Source: Amycolatopsis nalaikhensis
GTDB taxonomy: Bacteria; Actinomycetota; Actinomycetes; Mycobacteriales; Pseudonocardiaceae
DNA: 64,000 nt
Direction: 5' to 3'
Assembly: GCF_030264295.1 (NCBI RefSeq)
Contig: NZ_CP127173.1
Span: forward strand, 379,501 to 443,500
Shown here: in pieces, positions 17,596 through 27,114 of the stretch
Layout: each line of letters begins with the position of its first letter
How positions within the stretch are numbered: position 1 is the first letter of the stretch
Translations under genes and position numbers: made by a program
The notes under the pieces: generated by a model
Told to the model about the DNA's origin: nothing
The model's input: the letters and a program-made list of their open reading frames with translations, nothing else
Database searches by the model: none

Positions 17596-18866
17596 GACGC
17601 GAAACCCGCCGCAAGGCCGGGATCCGCACCGCGGGCGTGCTGTTCCTGGTGGTGATGGGCGTGCTCGTGACACTCTCGATCAAGGTGTACGACAAGGACT
17701 TCGTCAGCACGGTCCCGGTGACGCTCGAGGCGAGCCGCATCGGCAACCAGCTGCAGGCGGGCGGCCAGGTCAAGGCCCGCGGCGTGCTCGTCGGCGAGGT
17801 CCGCGAGGTCCGGGCGACGCCGCGCGGTGCCGAGATAGCGCTTGCTCTCGACCCGGCCAAGGTGGACATGCTGCCGCGCGACGTTTCGGCGTTGCTGGTC
17901 CCGAAGACGCTCTTCGGCGAGCGGTACGTGCAACTGTCCATTCCGGACGGTGCGCGTGCGCCGCACCTGCGCGCGGGCGACGTCATCCAGCAGGACCGGT
18001 CGGCGAACGCGATCGAGCTGGAACGGGTCTTCGACAACCTGCTGCCGGTCCTGCAAGCCGTGCAGCCGCAGAAGCTCGCGACGACGCTGACCGCGGTGTC
18101 GACGGCGCTGGAGGGCCGCGGCGAACAGCTCGGGCGGACGCTGTCCACCGCCGCGTCCTACCTCAAGGAGTTCAATCCGAACCTGCCGCAGCTCACCGAG
18201 GACATCCGCGACCTCGCCACCGTCTCGAACCTCTACGGCGACATCGCGCCCGACCTCCTCGACGCGCTCACCGACTCCGCCGTCACGCTGAACACCGTCA
18301 AGGAGAAGCAGGCCGACCTCGCCGGGGTCTACCAGCAGGTGACGTCGTCGTCCCAGGAGGTCACGACCTTCCTGGCGAACAACCGCGACACCCTCATCTC
18401 CCTGGCCGCCGACAGCCGCGCGCCGCTGGAGGTCGCCGCCAAGTACTCCCCCAGCTTCGCCTGCACCCTCGCCTCGCTCAACGCACTGAGGGGATCGATG
18501 GACAAGGTGCTCGGCGCGGGCACGGGCGAGCCGGGCCTGCACGCCGACGTCGCCGTCACCGCCGACAGCGGCAAGTACCTGCCCGGCCGGGACGACCCGC
18601 GCTTCACCGGCGGCGGCGAGCCGCGGTGCTACCCCTCCGGCGTCGCCCCGACGACCGGCACCGCCGCCGCGGCACCCGGCAGCACCGGGCACCCGCTGCT
18701 GACCGGCGGGCAGGGCGACCTCGGCGTCGCCAACTCCCCGCAGGAGCAGCAGCTGCTGGCCACGCTCGTGGCGCCGTCGATCGGCGTGCCGACCGCCGAC
18801 GTCCCGGCGTGGAGCAGCGTGCTCGTCGGGCCGCTCTACCGCGGCACGGAGGTGAAGCTCAAGTGA
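17592..18866 (+). CDS. mceA: MCE-family substrate-binding protein (MceA position)
   Basis: 424 residues: one N-terminal membrane anchor (GIRTAGVLFLVVMGVLVTL), the MCE domain at about residues 40-120 (GNQLQAGGQVKARGVLVGEV, GERYVQLSIPDG), then a long helical region (residues 140-290) that in Mce complexes forms the tube wall. The C-terminal region is rich in Gly, Pro and Ala. It starts inside the stop of the permease gene (ATGA) and ends inside the start of the next gene (GTGA). Confidence 0.93.
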   Translation: MRRETRRKAGIRTAGVLFLVVMGVLVTLSIKVYDKDFVSTVPVTLEASRIGNQLQAGGQVKARGVLVGEVREVRATPRGAEIALALDPAKVDMLPRDVSALLVPKTLFGERYVQLSIPDGARAPHLRAGDVIQQDRSANAIELERVFDNLLPVLQAVQPQKLATTLTAVSTALEGRGEQLGRTLSTAASYLKEFNPNLPQLTEDIRDLATVSNLYGDIAPDLLDALTDSAVTLNTVKEKQADLAGVYQQVTSSSQEVTTFLANNRDTLISLAADSRAPLEVAAKYSPSFACTLASLNALRGSMDKVLGAGTGEPGLHADVAVTADSGKYLPGRDDPRFTGGGEPRCYPSGVAPTTGTAAAAPGSTGHPLLTGGQGDLGVANSPQEQQLLATLVAPSIGVPTADVPAWSSVLVGPLYRGTEVKLK

Positions 18867-19867
18867 GGAACGTCGCCGCCCCGCTGATCAAGAGCCTGAT
18901 CTTCATCGCCGTCACCGCCCTCGCGACGACGCTGCTGGCGGTGTCCATCACGAACACCGGCGTCGGCGCCACCGAGCGCTACACCGCGAAGTTCCTCGAC
19001 GCCACCTCGCTCAACGTCGGCGACGACGTCCGCATCTCCGGCGTCCGCGTCGGCCAGGTCGAGTCCCTGGACATCAGCGACCACAACCGGGCGCTCGTCG
19101 GCTTCTCCCTCGACCAGGGGCGGCGGCTGCCCGCCGACGTCAAGGCCGTCATCAAGTACCGCAACATGGTCGGCCAGCGCTACGTCGCGCTCGAACGCGG
19201 CAGCACCGGCACCCGGGAGCAGCTGCCGGAAGGCGGCGAGATCCCCCTGGAGCGAACCACACCCGCACTCGACCTCACCGATCTCTTCAACGGCTTCAAG
19301 CCGCTGTTCCAGGCGCTCTCGCCGAACGACGTCAACGAGCTGTCCGGCGAGATCGTCCAGGTGCTGCAGGGCGAAGGCGGCACCGTCGAGAGCCTGCTCG
19401 CCCACACCGGCTCGCTGACCACCACCCTCGCCGGGCGGGACAAGGTGATCGGCGAGGTCATCGGCAACCTCAACTCGGTGCTGAAGACGGTCAACGGCAA
19501 GGGCGACGCGCTGGCGAACCTCGTCTCCACGCTGCGGCAGCTGGTGTCCGGGCTGGCCGGTGACCGCGCCGCGATCGGCGACGCCATCAGCGGGATCGGT
19601 GCCCTCACGCAGTCCACCGCCGGGCTGTTCGAGCAGGCCCGGCCGCCGCTCAAGGAGAGCATCGCCGGGTTGAAGGGTCTCGCGGGCGGCCTGGTGCAGA
19701 ACCAGTCCGATGTGGACAGTTTCCTGACCAACCTGCCGGTGAAGTTCACCGAAATCGGCCGGGTCGCCTCCTACGGGACGTGGATGAACTTCTTCCTCTG
19801 CCGCGCCACGCTCGAAACCACGCCCCCGCGCGGTGTGTACGTCCCGACGCCGAGGTGCGAGTCGTGA
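18863..19867 (+). CDS. mceB: MCE-family protein (MceB position)
   Basis: 334 residues with an N-terminal transmembrane anchor (LIKSLIFIAVTALATTLLAV), the MCE domain (GDDVRISGVRVGQVESLDI, MVGQRYVALERG) and the amphipathic helical region ending in the family's YGTWMNFFLCRA segment with a conserved cysteine. GTG start in a GTGA overlap with the gene before. It should be one of six non-identical subunits of the hexameric periplasmic tunnel. Confidence 0.93.
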   Translation: MRNVAAPLIKSLIFIAVTALATTLLAVSITNTGVGATERYTAKFLDATSLNVGDDVRISGVRVGQVESLDISDHNRALVGFSLDQGRRLPADVKAVIKYRNMVGQRYVALERGSTGTREQLPEGGEIPLERTTPALDLTDLFNGFKPLFQALSPNDVNELSGEIVQVLQGEGGTVESLLAHTGSLTTTLAGRDKVIGEVIGNLNSVLKTVNGKGDALANLVSTLRQLVSGLAGDRAAIGDAISGIGALTQSTAGLFEQARPPLKESIAGLKGLAGGLVQNQSDVDSFLTNLPVKFTEIGRVASYGTWMNFFLCRATLETTPPRGVYVPTPRCES

Positions 19868-20856
19868 AGTCCTTCAAGGAGCGCAACCCGATCGTCCTCG
19901 GCGCGATCGGCAGCGTCGCGCTGGCCGCGCTGCTGACCGTCACCTTCAACTACGACAACCTGCCGATCGTCGGCGGCGGCACCACCTACGAAGCCGAGTT
20001 CTCCGAGGCCGCCGGCCTGCAGCCCGACGACGAGGTCCGGATCGCGGGCATCAAGGTCGGCGAGGTCCGCGACGTCGCCCTCGCCGACGACCACGTGCTC
20101 GTCACCTTCCGGGTCAAGAACGCCTGGGTCGGCGACCGCACGTCCGCCGAGATCAAGATCAAGACGTTGCTGGGCCGCAAGTTCCTCGCGCTGAACCCGA
20201 CCGGCGACGGCGTCCAGGACCCGGACCGGCCGATCCCGCGCACCCGGACCGTCACGCCCTACGACGTCACCGACGCCTTCAACGGACTGGCCGACACCGT
20301 CGGCGCGATCGACACCAAGCAGCTCGCGGACAGCTTCACCACGCTGTCGGACACCTTCCGCAACTCCCCCGAGCACGTCCGCAGCGCGCTCGACGGCCTG
20401 TCCCAGCTGTCGAAGACGGTGTCCAGCCGCGACAGCCAGATCGCCGAACTCCTGGCCAACGCGCGGAAGCTGACCACGACGCTGGCGAACTCGAACGACG
20501 ACTTCGAACAGCTCATCGACGACGGGAACCTCCTGCTCACCGAACTGAACCGGCGCCGCGACGCCATCCACGACCTGCTCACCGGCTCGGCGCGGCTGGC
20601 CGAGCAGCTCAGCGGGCTCGTGAAGGACAACAACGACCAGCTCAAACCCGCGCTGCAGGCGCTGAACCAGGTGACCGACCTGCTCAAGCGGCAGAACGAC
20701 AACCTGACCAAGGGCCTGCGGCTGGCCGGGCCGTACTTCCGCGTCGTCACCAACACGACCGGCAACGGCCGCTGGATCGACGCCTACCTCTGCGGGCTCC
20801 TGCCGGAGAACCACGATCCGTGCACCGTGCCGAAGAACCCGGGAGGGACGAAGTGA
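19864..20856 (+). CDS. mceC: MCE-family protein (MceC position)
   Basis: 330 residues: membrane anchor (PIVLGAIGSVALAALLTVTF), MCE domain with DDEVRIAGIKVGEVRDVAL and LLGRKFLALNPTG, and long helices with repeated Leu/Ala/Asn heptads. It ends with WIDAYLCGLLPENHDPCTV, a cysteine-containing tail like that of the MceB-position protein, which suggests disulfides in the assembled tunnel. GTG start within a GTGA overlap. Confidence 0.93.
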   Translation: MKSFKERNPIVLGAIGSVALAALLTVTFNYDNLPIVGGGTTYEAEFSEAAGLQPDDEVRIAGIKVGEVRDVALADDHVLVTFRVKNAWVGDRTSAEIKIKTLLGRKFLALNPTGDGVQDPDRPIPRTRTVTPYDVTDAFNGLADTVGAIDTKQLADSFTTLSDTFRNSPEHVRSALDGLSQLSKTVSSRDSQIAELLANARKLTTTLANSNDDFEQLIDDGNLLLTELNRRRDAIHDLLTGSARLAEQLSGLVKDNNDQLKPALQALNQVTDLLKRQNDNLTKGLRLAGPYFRVVTNTTGNGRWIDAYLCGLLPENHDPCTVPKNPGGTK

Positions 20857-21887
20857 GCGCGCTGACCACGACCCGCGCCGGTGTCCTGACGAGCCGGTTC
20901 GTCGCCGCCGCGATCCTGCTCGCCCTCGTCGTCACCGCGGCCCTGTGGTGGGTGTTCTCGGGCACCGGACAGCACCGCGTCACGGCGTACTTCACCCGCG
21001 CGGTCGGCGTCTACGCCGGGTCCGACGTCCGCGTCCTCGGCGTCCGGATCGGCCAGGTCGACGCGGTCACCCCGCGCGGCGAGCAGGTGCAGGTCGACAT
21101 GACGATCGACGGCTCGGTCGGCATCGCCGAGGACACCACGGTGCTGGTGATCGCGCCCAGCGTCGTCGCCGACCGGTACGTCCAGTTCGCCAAGCCCGCC
21201 CGCGGCGGGCCGCGGCTGCCCGACGGCGCGTCGATCCCCGTGCGGCGCACCGCGACCCCGGTCGAACTCGACCAGCTCTACGCGAGCCTCGACACGCTGT
21301 CGAAGGCCCTCGGCCCGGACGGCGCCAACTCCCAGGGCGCTTTGTCGGACCTGCTCAAGACCGGGGCGCGGAACCTGCAGGGCAACGGCCGCGCCTTCAA
21401 CGACAGCGTCCGCAACTTCGCCCAGCTGGCGCGCACGCTGGCCGGGAACTCGAGCGACCTGTTCGGCACCGTCGACGAGCTGCAGCAGTTCACGACCATG
21501 CTGGCCACCAACGACCAGCAGGTCGGCGACGTCAACCAGCAGCTCTCGCAGATCTCGAGCACCCTGGCCGCCAACAGCGGCGAACTGGCGAAGGCCCTGG
21601 AAGGCCTCGGCCGGGCGCTCGCCGACGTCCAGGCGTTCATCCGCGACAACCGGAGCGCGCTCAAGGCCAATGTGGACAACCTGGTGACGACCACCCGGAC
21701 GCTCGTCGAGCAGCGCGCGGCGCTCGCGGGCACGCTCGACGCCGCCCCGCTGGCGGTGCAGAACGTGCTCAACGCGGTCGACCCGGACACCGGACGGCTG
21801 CTCGGCCGCGGCAACCTCGACTACTACCTCACGCCACTGCCGCTGCCGGTGACCGGCGACGTCTACACCACCGGGGGTGGGCGGTGA
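20853..21887 (+). CDS. mceD: MCE-family protein (MceD position)
   Basis: 344 residues with anchor (FVAAAILLALVVTAALWWVF), MCE domain (GSDVRVLGVRIGQVDAVTP, VVADRYVQFAKP) and helical region (DELQQFTTMLATNDQQVGDV). The C-terminus YYLTPLPLPVTGDVYTTGGGR is short and proline-containing. GTG start in a GTGA overlap; its own TGA overlaps the GTG of the lipoprotein gene. Confidence 0.93.
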   Translation: MSALTTTRAGVLTSRFVAAAILLALVVTAALWWVFSGTGQHRVTAYFTRAVGVYAGSDVRVLGVRIGQVDAVTPRGEQVQVDMTIDGSVGIAEDTTVLVIAPSVVADRYVQFAKPARGGPRLPDGASIPVRRTATPVELDQLYASLDTLSKALGPDGANSQGALSDLLKTGARNLQGNGRAFNDSVRNFAQLARTLAGNSSDLFGTVDELQQFTTMLATNDQQVGDVNQQLSQISSTLAANSGELAKALEGLGRALADVQAFIRDNRSALKANVDNLVTTTRTLVEQRAALAGTLDAAPLAVQNVLNAVDPDTGRLLGRGNLDYYLTPLPLPVTGDVYTTGGGR

Positions 21888-22945
21888 AACGGGTCCTCGC
21901 CACCGCGGCCGTCGGCTGCCTCCTGCTCGCGGGCTGCTCCTCGGGCGAGTTCAAGGGCGTCTACGACCTGCCGCTGCCCGGCGGCGCCGACGTCGGCGAC
22001 CACCCGTACTCGGTGACCGTGCAGTTCACCGACGTCCTCGACCTCGTGCCGCAGGCCGCGGTGAAGGTCGGCGACGTCCCGGTCGGGCGGGTGCGCGAGA
22101 TCCGGCTCGGCGGCGACGGCTGGACGGCCGAAACGGTGCTGGAGGTCAACGGCGACGTCGTCCTGCCGTCGAACGCGATCGCGCGGCTGCGCCAGTCCAG
22201 CCTGCTCGGCGAGAAGTTCGTCGAGCTGGCCCCGCCGGACGGCGCGGCGCCCACCGCCGGGACCGCGCGGCTGGCGGACGGCGCCACGATCACCGTGGAC
22301 CGCACCAACCGCAACCCCGAGTTCGAAGAGATCTTCGGCGCGCTTTCGCTGCTGCTCAACGGCGGCGGGATCGGGCAGCTGCAGACGATCAACCGCGAGC
22401 TGTCGAAGGTGATGGACGGCAACGAGGAGCAGATCCGCTCGTTCCTGTCCGGAGTGGACACCCTGATGACCGACCTGGACGCGCACCGCTCGGACATCAC
22501 CGAAGCCCTCGACGGCCTCAACCGGCTCTCGGCGACGTTGGCGAACCGCCACGAGCAGGTCTCCGGCGCCTTGACCGACCTGACGCCGGGGTTGCGGGCG
22601 CTCACCGACCAGCGCACCCAGCTCGTCTCGATGCTGCAGGCGCTCGACCGGCTTTCGACCGTGGCCACCGACGTCGTCGACCGCAGCCGCGACGACCTGG
22701 TCGCGGACCTGCGCGCGCTGGCGCCGATCCTGGGGCAGCTGGCCGCGGCCGGGGAGGACCTGCCGCAGTCGCTGCAGATGCTGCCGACGTTCCCCTTCCC
22801 GGACTCGGTGCTCCCCGCGGTGAAGGGCGACTACATCAACGCCTACGCGTCGATGATCCCGGCGCCCGGCGTGCCGCTGCCCAAGCCCGGTGAGGGCGTG
22901 CCGCCGGGTCTGCCGCCGCTCCCGATCCCGTCGGGAGGCCGATGA
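21884..22945 (+). CDS. mceE: MCE-family lipoprotein (MceE/LprK position)
   Basis: 353 residues. Unlike its neighbours it has a lipoprotein signal with lipobox LLLAGCSS (Cys at about residue 18), as expected for the fifth Mce protein, which is lipid-anchored. MCE domain: AAVKVGDVPVGRVREIRLG and LLGEKFVELAPP. The tail is very proline-rich (IPAPGVPLPKPGEGVPPG) and follows the conserved VKGDYINAYASM. ATGA overlap with the next gene. Confidence 0.94.
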   Translation: MKRVLATAAVGCLLLAGCSSGEFKGVYDLPLPGGADVGDHPYSVTVQFTDVLDLVPQAAVKVGDVPVGRVREIRLGGDGWTAETVLEVNGDVVLPSNAIARLRQSSLLGEKFVELAPPDGAAPTAGTARLADGATITVDRTNRNPEFEEIFGALSLLLNGGGIGQLQTINRELSKVMDGNEEQIRSFLSGVDTLMTDLDAHRSDITEALDGLNRLSATLANRHEQVSGALTDLTPGLRALTDQRTQLVSMLQALDRLSTVATDVVDRSRDDLVADLRALAPILGQLAAAGEDLPQSLQMLPTFPFPDSVLPAVKGDYINAYASMIPAPGVPLPKPGEGVPPGLPPLPIPSGGR

Positions 22946-24141
22946 TGCTGACGCGCAGGGTGCGGGTCCAAGTGGTGTTGTTCGTCGTCATCGCGCTGGC
23001 CACGACGGCGTTCGTCGGCGCGAACTACGCCGGGCTCGGGCGGCTGTTCGGCTCCGGCGCCTACACGGTCAAGCTGGAGCTGGCCGAAGGCGGCGGCCTG
23101 TTCGCAGGCGGCGAGGTGACCTACCGCGGCGTCGCCGTCGGACGGGTCGGGGAGCTGCGGCTCACCGTCACCGGCACCGAAGCCGACCTGCTGATCGACG
23201 ACGACGCCCCGCCCATCCCGGCGGACTCCCGCGCGGTGGTGGCGAACCGCTCGGCGGTCGGCGAGCAGTACGTCGACCTGCAGCCGCGCACGGCGGGCGG
23301 CCCGTTCCTGACCGGCGGCTCGGTGATCCAGCGCGAGTCGACGACGTTGCCGCTGCCGGTGAACAGCCTGCTGACGGACCTGGACTCGTTCACGGCGTCG
23401 GTGCCGACGCAGGACCTGCGCACGGTGGTCGACGAGCTGGACGACGCCCTGCGCGGCGCGGGCCCGGACCTGCAGACGCTGCTGGACTCGGCGACGGAGT
23501 TCACCCAGCAGGCGAACGCGCACCTGCCGCAGACGGCGAAGCTGATCGGCGACGGCGCGACGGTGCTGCGCACGCAGGTCGACTCGTCGGCGGAGTGGCG
23601 TTCGTTCAGCGGCAACGCCCGGGTGTTCGCCCAGCAGCTGGCGAAGTCGGACGGCGACCTGCGGCGCCTGATCGCGGCCGCGCCCCCGGCGGCGACGGAG
23701 CTTTCTGCGCTGCTGAAGGAGAACGACCCTGGCCTGCCGATCGTGCTGGCCAACTTGCTGACGACGGCGCGGGTGTTCGGCACCCGGACGGCGGCGGAGG
23801 AGACGTTGCTGGCCGAGGTGCCGCGCGCGGTGGCGGCGGTCGGGTCGGCGGTCGACGACCAGCGCCACGAGCTGCGGATGGGCCTGGTGCTGAACTTCGA
23901 CAACCCACCGCCGTGCCTGCAGGGCTATGAGGGGACGGCGCACCGCCCGAGCACGGACCTCTCGCCGTTGCCGCTGAACACGGGTGCGGCGTGCACGCTG
24001 CCGTACGGCGACGAGAGTTCGGTGCGCGGGGTCCAGAACGCCCCGCACCCGCCGGTCCCGGACGCGGTGCCGGTGGGCCCGCTGGAGATCGGCACGCAGG
24101 CGACGTCGACGAGCCTCGAGGAGATGCTGTGGCTGCGCTGA
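22942..24141 (+). CDS. mceF: MCE-family protein (MceF position)
   Basis: 399 residues, last Mce subunit of the set. N-terminal anchor VQVVLFVVIALATTAFVGAN, MCE domain with GGEVTYRGVAVGRVGELRL and AVGEQYVDLQP, helical region, and a C-terminal domain with a cysteine-bearing loop (PPPCLQGYEG, GAACTLPYG). The start ATGATG overlaps the previous stop. The next gene begins 13 bases before this one ends. Confidence 0.94.
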   Translation: MMLTRRVRVQVVLFVVIALATTAFVGANYAGLGRLFGSGAYTVKLELAEGGGLFAGGEVTYRGVAVGRVGELRLTVTGTEADLLIDDDAPPIPADSRAVVANRSAVGEQYVDLQPRTAGGPFLTGGSVIQRESTTLPLPVNSLLTDLDSFTASVPTQDLRTVVDELDDALRGAGPDLQTLLDSATEFTQQANAHLPQTAKLIGDGATVLRTQVDSSAEWRSFSGNARVFAQQLAKSDGDLRRLIAAAPPAATELSALLKENDPGLPIVLANLLTTARVFGTRTAAEETLLAEVPRAVAAVGSAVDDQRHELRMGLVLNFDNPPPCLQGYEGTAHRPSTDLSPLPLNTGAACTLPYGDESSVRGVQNAPHPPVPDAVPVGPLEIGTQATSTSLEEMLWLR

Positions 24142-24632
24142 AGTACGGAGCGGCGGGAGCGTGCGTGGCGGCGGCGGTGTTCGCGGGCTGGTCAGGCTGG
24201 TCCTGGTACGCGGCGGCGCACGAGCCGGCGGTGACGTACGGAGCGGCGCGCGACGAGGCGCTGGCGAGCGGCCGGACGCTGGTGGCGGAGCTGAACAGCC
24301 TGGACTACCACGACGTCAACGGCGGTCTGGCGCGGTGGATGGCGGCGTCGACGGGGCCGCTGCACGACCAGCTGGCCCGGACCGACGCGCAGACGAAGCA
24401 GGCGTTGGCGGCGAACGCGACGGTGTCGACGGGGCGGGTTTTGGACGCGGCGCTGAGTGAGCTGGACGAGCACGCCGGGACGGCGAAGATGCTGGCCTCG
24501 GTGGAGATCACGATGGCGAAGGATGGGGCGGCTCCGGCGGTGAAGCGGAACCGCTTCGCGGCGGCGCTGAGCCGGACGCCCGAGGGGTGGAAGCTGAGCG
24601 CGCTCGACCAGCTGGCGGTGGGGAGTCGATGA
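24129..24632 (+). CDS. Mce-associated membrane protein (Mas family), first copy
   Basis: 167 residues: short N-terminus, one transmembrane helix (GAAGACVAAAVFAGWSGW), and an extracytoplasmic NTF2-like domain (ARDEALASGRTLVAELNSLDY ... ASVEITMAKDGAAPAVKRNRF). Proteins of this kind follow mceF in most actinobacterial mce loci and stabilise the complex. GTG start chosen because it lies within the end of mceF, continuing the coupling; the frame has no other suitable start. Confidence 0.85.
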   Translation: MAALKYGAAGACVAAAVFAGWSGWSWYAAAHEPAVTYGAARDEALASGRTLVAELNSLDYHDVNGGLARWMAASTGPLHDQLARTDAQTKQALAANATVSTGRVLDAALSELDEHAGTAKMLASVEITMAKDGAAPAVKRNRFAAALSRTPEGWKLSALDQLAVGSR

Positions 24633-25426
24633 GCAGCAGAACCGAATTAGCGGGAGGCTCGGCCGAGGTCGAGCCCGACTCCGCCGAAGCCACCCCCGGC
24701 CGCGCGGCCGACGAGGGCGGTTCGGCCGCGGCCGCCACCGCCGGAAGCCAGCCCGCCGAGCCGAGCGACCCGGCCGCCCGCGCCCAGACCTCCGCCGCAG
24801 CCGCCGGAAGCGAAGCCGCAGCCGAGCCCGAATCCCCGGCGGCCGAAGCCGAACCGGTGGCCGAGCCCGACCCCGCAGCCGCCGAGGCCGAGCCCGCCCC
24901 CTCCCCCGCCAAACCCCGCCCAGCCTGGCGCCGCCTCCCCACCCTCCTCCTGGCCGCGGCCATCCTCCTGACCGGCGCGGGCACCTGGTTCACCCTCGAA
25001 GCCCGCGCCACCGCCGCCAACCCGGCCGCCGCGAACCTGGCCCTCACCGATGTCGGGGCCACCGCGGATGTCACCTCCGCCGTCACCCTCGCGATCAACC
25101 GCGTCTTCTCCTATTCCTACGACCGCACCGACGTCACCGAAAAGGCGGCCGCCGCCGTCCTGCGGGGCTCGGCGAAAGATTCCTACGACAAGCTCTTCGC
25201 GCAAGTCCGGCAGAAGGCGCCCGCACAGAAACTCGTCCTCACTTCGCGCGTTTCGGCGATCGCCGTGCAGGAACTCGCCGGTGACCACGCGCGGTTACTC
25301 GTCTTTCTCGATCAATCAGCCGTCCGGGCCGACAACAATGCGACCGACAGCGCCGCCGCGCAGCTTTCCGTGACCGCGGAACGCACCGGCGGCACCTGGT
25401 TCATCACGGCTCTCGAACCGCGCTGA
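24629..25426 (+). CDS. Mce-associated membrane protein, second copy, with low-complexity cytoplasmic tail
   Basis: 265 residues. The first ~95 residues are an Ala/Glu/Pro/Ser-rich disordered tail, then one transmembrane helix (LPTLLLAAAILLTGAGTWFTL) and a Mas-type outer domain (AVTLAINRVFSYSYDRTDV ... GTWFITALEPR). ATGA overlap with the first Mas gene; last gene of the coupled mce series. The long acidic tail is longer than in the first copy and could contact a cytoplasmic partner. Confidence 0.85.
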   Translation: MSSRTELAGGSAEVEPDSAEATPGRAADEGGSAAAATAGSQPAEPSDPAARAQTSAAAAGSEAAAEPESPAAEAEPVAEPDPAAAEAEPAPSPAKPRPAWRRLPTLLLAAAILLTGAGTWFTLEARATAANPAAANLALTDVGATADVTSAVTLAINRVFSYSYDRTDVTEKAAAAVLRGSAKDSYDKLFAQVRQKAPAQKLVLTSRVSAIAVQELAGDHARLLVFLDQSAVRADNNATDSAAAQLSVTAERTGGTWFITALEPR

Positions 25427-25449
25427 ACCGACGCCCGAATCAGCGAGAA

Positions 25450-25474
25450 CCGTTCCGGGAACACCCGGGAACGG
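25450..25474 (+). terminator. GC-rich hairpin after the mce operon
   Basis: Arms CCGTTCCGGG (25450-25459) and CCCGGGAACGG (25464-25474) pair with one bulged base around an AACA loop, 23 bases after the last mce-operon stop. There is no U-tract, and the next gene starts only 27 bases later, so it could attenuate rather than terminate. Confidence 0.5.
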
Positions 25475-25500
25475 ACGGGAAACGCAAAGGGAGAACAACC

Positions 25501-26142
25501 ATGTCCGTGGCAACGCAGCTGAGGAGACTGGCCGTGCTCACGTCGGCGGCCGCCGTCGCGCTGACCGGGGTCGTCGTGACACCCGCGTCGGCCGAGGTCA
25601 TCCCGATCCCGGTGTCCTACCAGGTCACCGGCTCCACCACGGTGAAGAAGACCGGCAGCGCCATGAAGCTCGGCCCCGGCACGCTGAAGGGCAACCTGCT
25701 CATCGACGACCAGACCGGCTCGGTCGGGCTCAGCGCCGACCTCTCCTTGCCGCCGTCGCAGGCCGACATCTCCCTGCTGGCGGGCATCTTCCGGATCAAG
25801 GCCAAGGTCAAGGTGACCCCGCTCGGCCCGGCCACCGGCACCATCGCCGACGGCGACCTGACCACGCACGCGACCGCCACCATGGAGATCTATGACATCT
25901 GGGCCGGCCCGATCGTGCCGATCTTCCCGCTGCCCACCGTGCCGGGCAGCTGCAAGACGAAGACCCCGCTCGACCTGACGCTGTCCGCGCACGACATCGA
26001 CATCACCGCGCCGGCCATCACCGTGACCGGCACCTACACCATCCCCGAGTTCACCAACTGCTTCGTCGCCGACATCGCCCTCGGCGCCCTGGTTTCCGGG
26101 CCGGGCAACACGATTTCGCTCGACCTGGCCAGCGACGCCTGA
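25501..26142 (+). CDS. Secreted protein of unknown function downstream of the mce operon
   Basis: 213 residues with a Sec signal peptide cut after PASA (about residue 31). The mature part is all-beta in character (alternating Val/Thr/Leu), with two cysteines (GSCKT, FTNCFV) that could form one disulfide, and no catalytic motif that I recognise. An AAAGGGAG site lies upstream of the ATG. Its position directly after the mce genes, like the other two secreted proteins at 27471 and 28189, suggests a role in the envelope or in ligand capture, but this is inference only. Confidence 0.75.
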   Translation: MSVATQLRRLAVLTSAAAVALTGVVVTPASAEVIPIPVSYQVTGSTTVKKTGSAMKLGPGTLKGNLLIDDQTGSVGLSADLSLPPSQADISLLAGIFRIKAKVKVTPLGPATGTIADGDLTTHATATMEIYDIWAGPIVPIFPLPTVPGSCKTKTPLDLTLSAHDIDITAPAITVTGTYTIPEFTNCFVADIALGALVSGPGNTISLDLASDA

Positions 26143-26148
26143 CCGTTC

Positions 26149-26179
26149 GCGGGTGGCGGGCCCCCGGTCCGCCACCCGC
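26149..26179. terminator. Bidirectional hairpin between convergent genes
   Basis: Perfect 11-base arms GCGGGTGGCGG (26149-26159) and CCGCCACCCGC (26169-26179) around a 9-base loop. It lies between the secreted protein gene and the convergent RCC1-like gene and suits both directions, though without U-tracts. Confidence 0.65.
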
Positions 26180-26184
26180 CCGGC

Positions 26185-27114
26185 TCAGCACGGCGCGTTC
26201 GGGTCTTCCTTCAGCACGAAGCTGTCGTTGTCCCCGGCCGAGACGGCGAACACCGGCCCGCACGTGATCGGCGTCGACTCGCCGACGATGTTCGAACCCC
26301 AGACCACGATGTCCCCGTTGGCCTTGTAGGCCAGGTTGTGGTTGAACCCGGCGTCGATGCCGACGACGTCCGACAGCGCTTCCGGCGGGACGTCGGCCTG
26401 CAGGTAGTTGTTCCGGCCCCACGCGTAGACGCGGCCGCCCTTCAGCGCCAGGCTGTGCTGGAACCCGGCGGACACCGCCGTCACGCCCGAGGAAAGCCCG
26501 GCGGGCACCGTGGTCTGGCCGTAGGTGTTGCTGCCCCACGCCAGCACGCCGCCGTTCTTGAGCGCCAGGTTGTGGTCGCCGCCCGCGGAAATCGCCGTCA
26601 CGCCGGACTGCGCGGCGGCGGGCACGTCGGTGCGCGAGCCCCAGCTCACCACCTGGCCGCCCTGTTTCAGCGCCAGGCTGTGCATGTTGGCCGCCGAGAT
26701 CGCGATGACGCCGCTGGCCACCGACGCCGGTAGCGTGGTCTGGCCGTACCAGTTGTTGCCCCAGGCCAGGACCTTGCCGTTCTTGAGCGCCAGCTCGTGC
26801 CCCCAGCCGGACGCGATCTGACTGACCCCGGACGTCGCCGCGGCCGGGATTTCGTTGGCGCCCCAGTTGTTCGCGCCCCACGCGAGCACCGCGCCGCCCT
26901 TCAGCGCCAGCGCGGTCGTGCTGCCCGCGGACACGGCGGTGACGCCGGTCAGCGCCTCGGGCGGCGGGATCGTGACGTTGTAGTCCGGCTTGCCCCAGGC
27001 GACGACGCCGCCGGCCGTGGCCGCCGACGCCGGCGGGGCAAGAGCCGCGACCGCGGTCAGCGCGAATGCGGCACACGCGAATGACACTCGTCCACGACGT
27101 GCAGAACCGGGCAC
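26185..27114 (-). CDS. Secreted RCC1-like beta-propeller protein
   Basis: 309 residues. A GTG start (27114) gives a signal peptide (FACAAFALTAVAALAPPASA) followed by about six or seven RCC1-type repeats of about 40 residues, each with the pattern GVTAVSAGxxHxLALKxGxVxAWGxNxYGQ. Together they probably form a single propeller, closed by a short Cys pair (ITCGPVF, PNAPC). Eukaryotic RCC1 is a Ran exchange factor; bacterial secreted versions have no known activity and probably bind a ligand or surface. It converges on the secreted protein gene after the mce operon. Confidence 0.85.
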   Translation of the reverse strand: MPGSARRGRVSFACAAFALTAVAALAPPASAATAGGVVAWGKPDYNVTIPPPEALTGVTAVSAGSTTALALKGGAVLAWGANNWGANEIPAAATSGVSQIASGWGHELALKNGKVLAWGNNWYGQTTLPASVASGVIAISAANMHSLALKQGGQVVSWGSRTDVPAAAQSGVTAISAGGDHNLALKNGGVLAWGSNTYGQTTVPAGLSSGVTAVSAGFQHSLALKGGRVYAWGRNNYLQADVPPEALSDVVGIDAGFNHNLAYKANGDIVVWGSNIVGESTPITCGPVFAVSAGDNDSFVLKEDPNAPC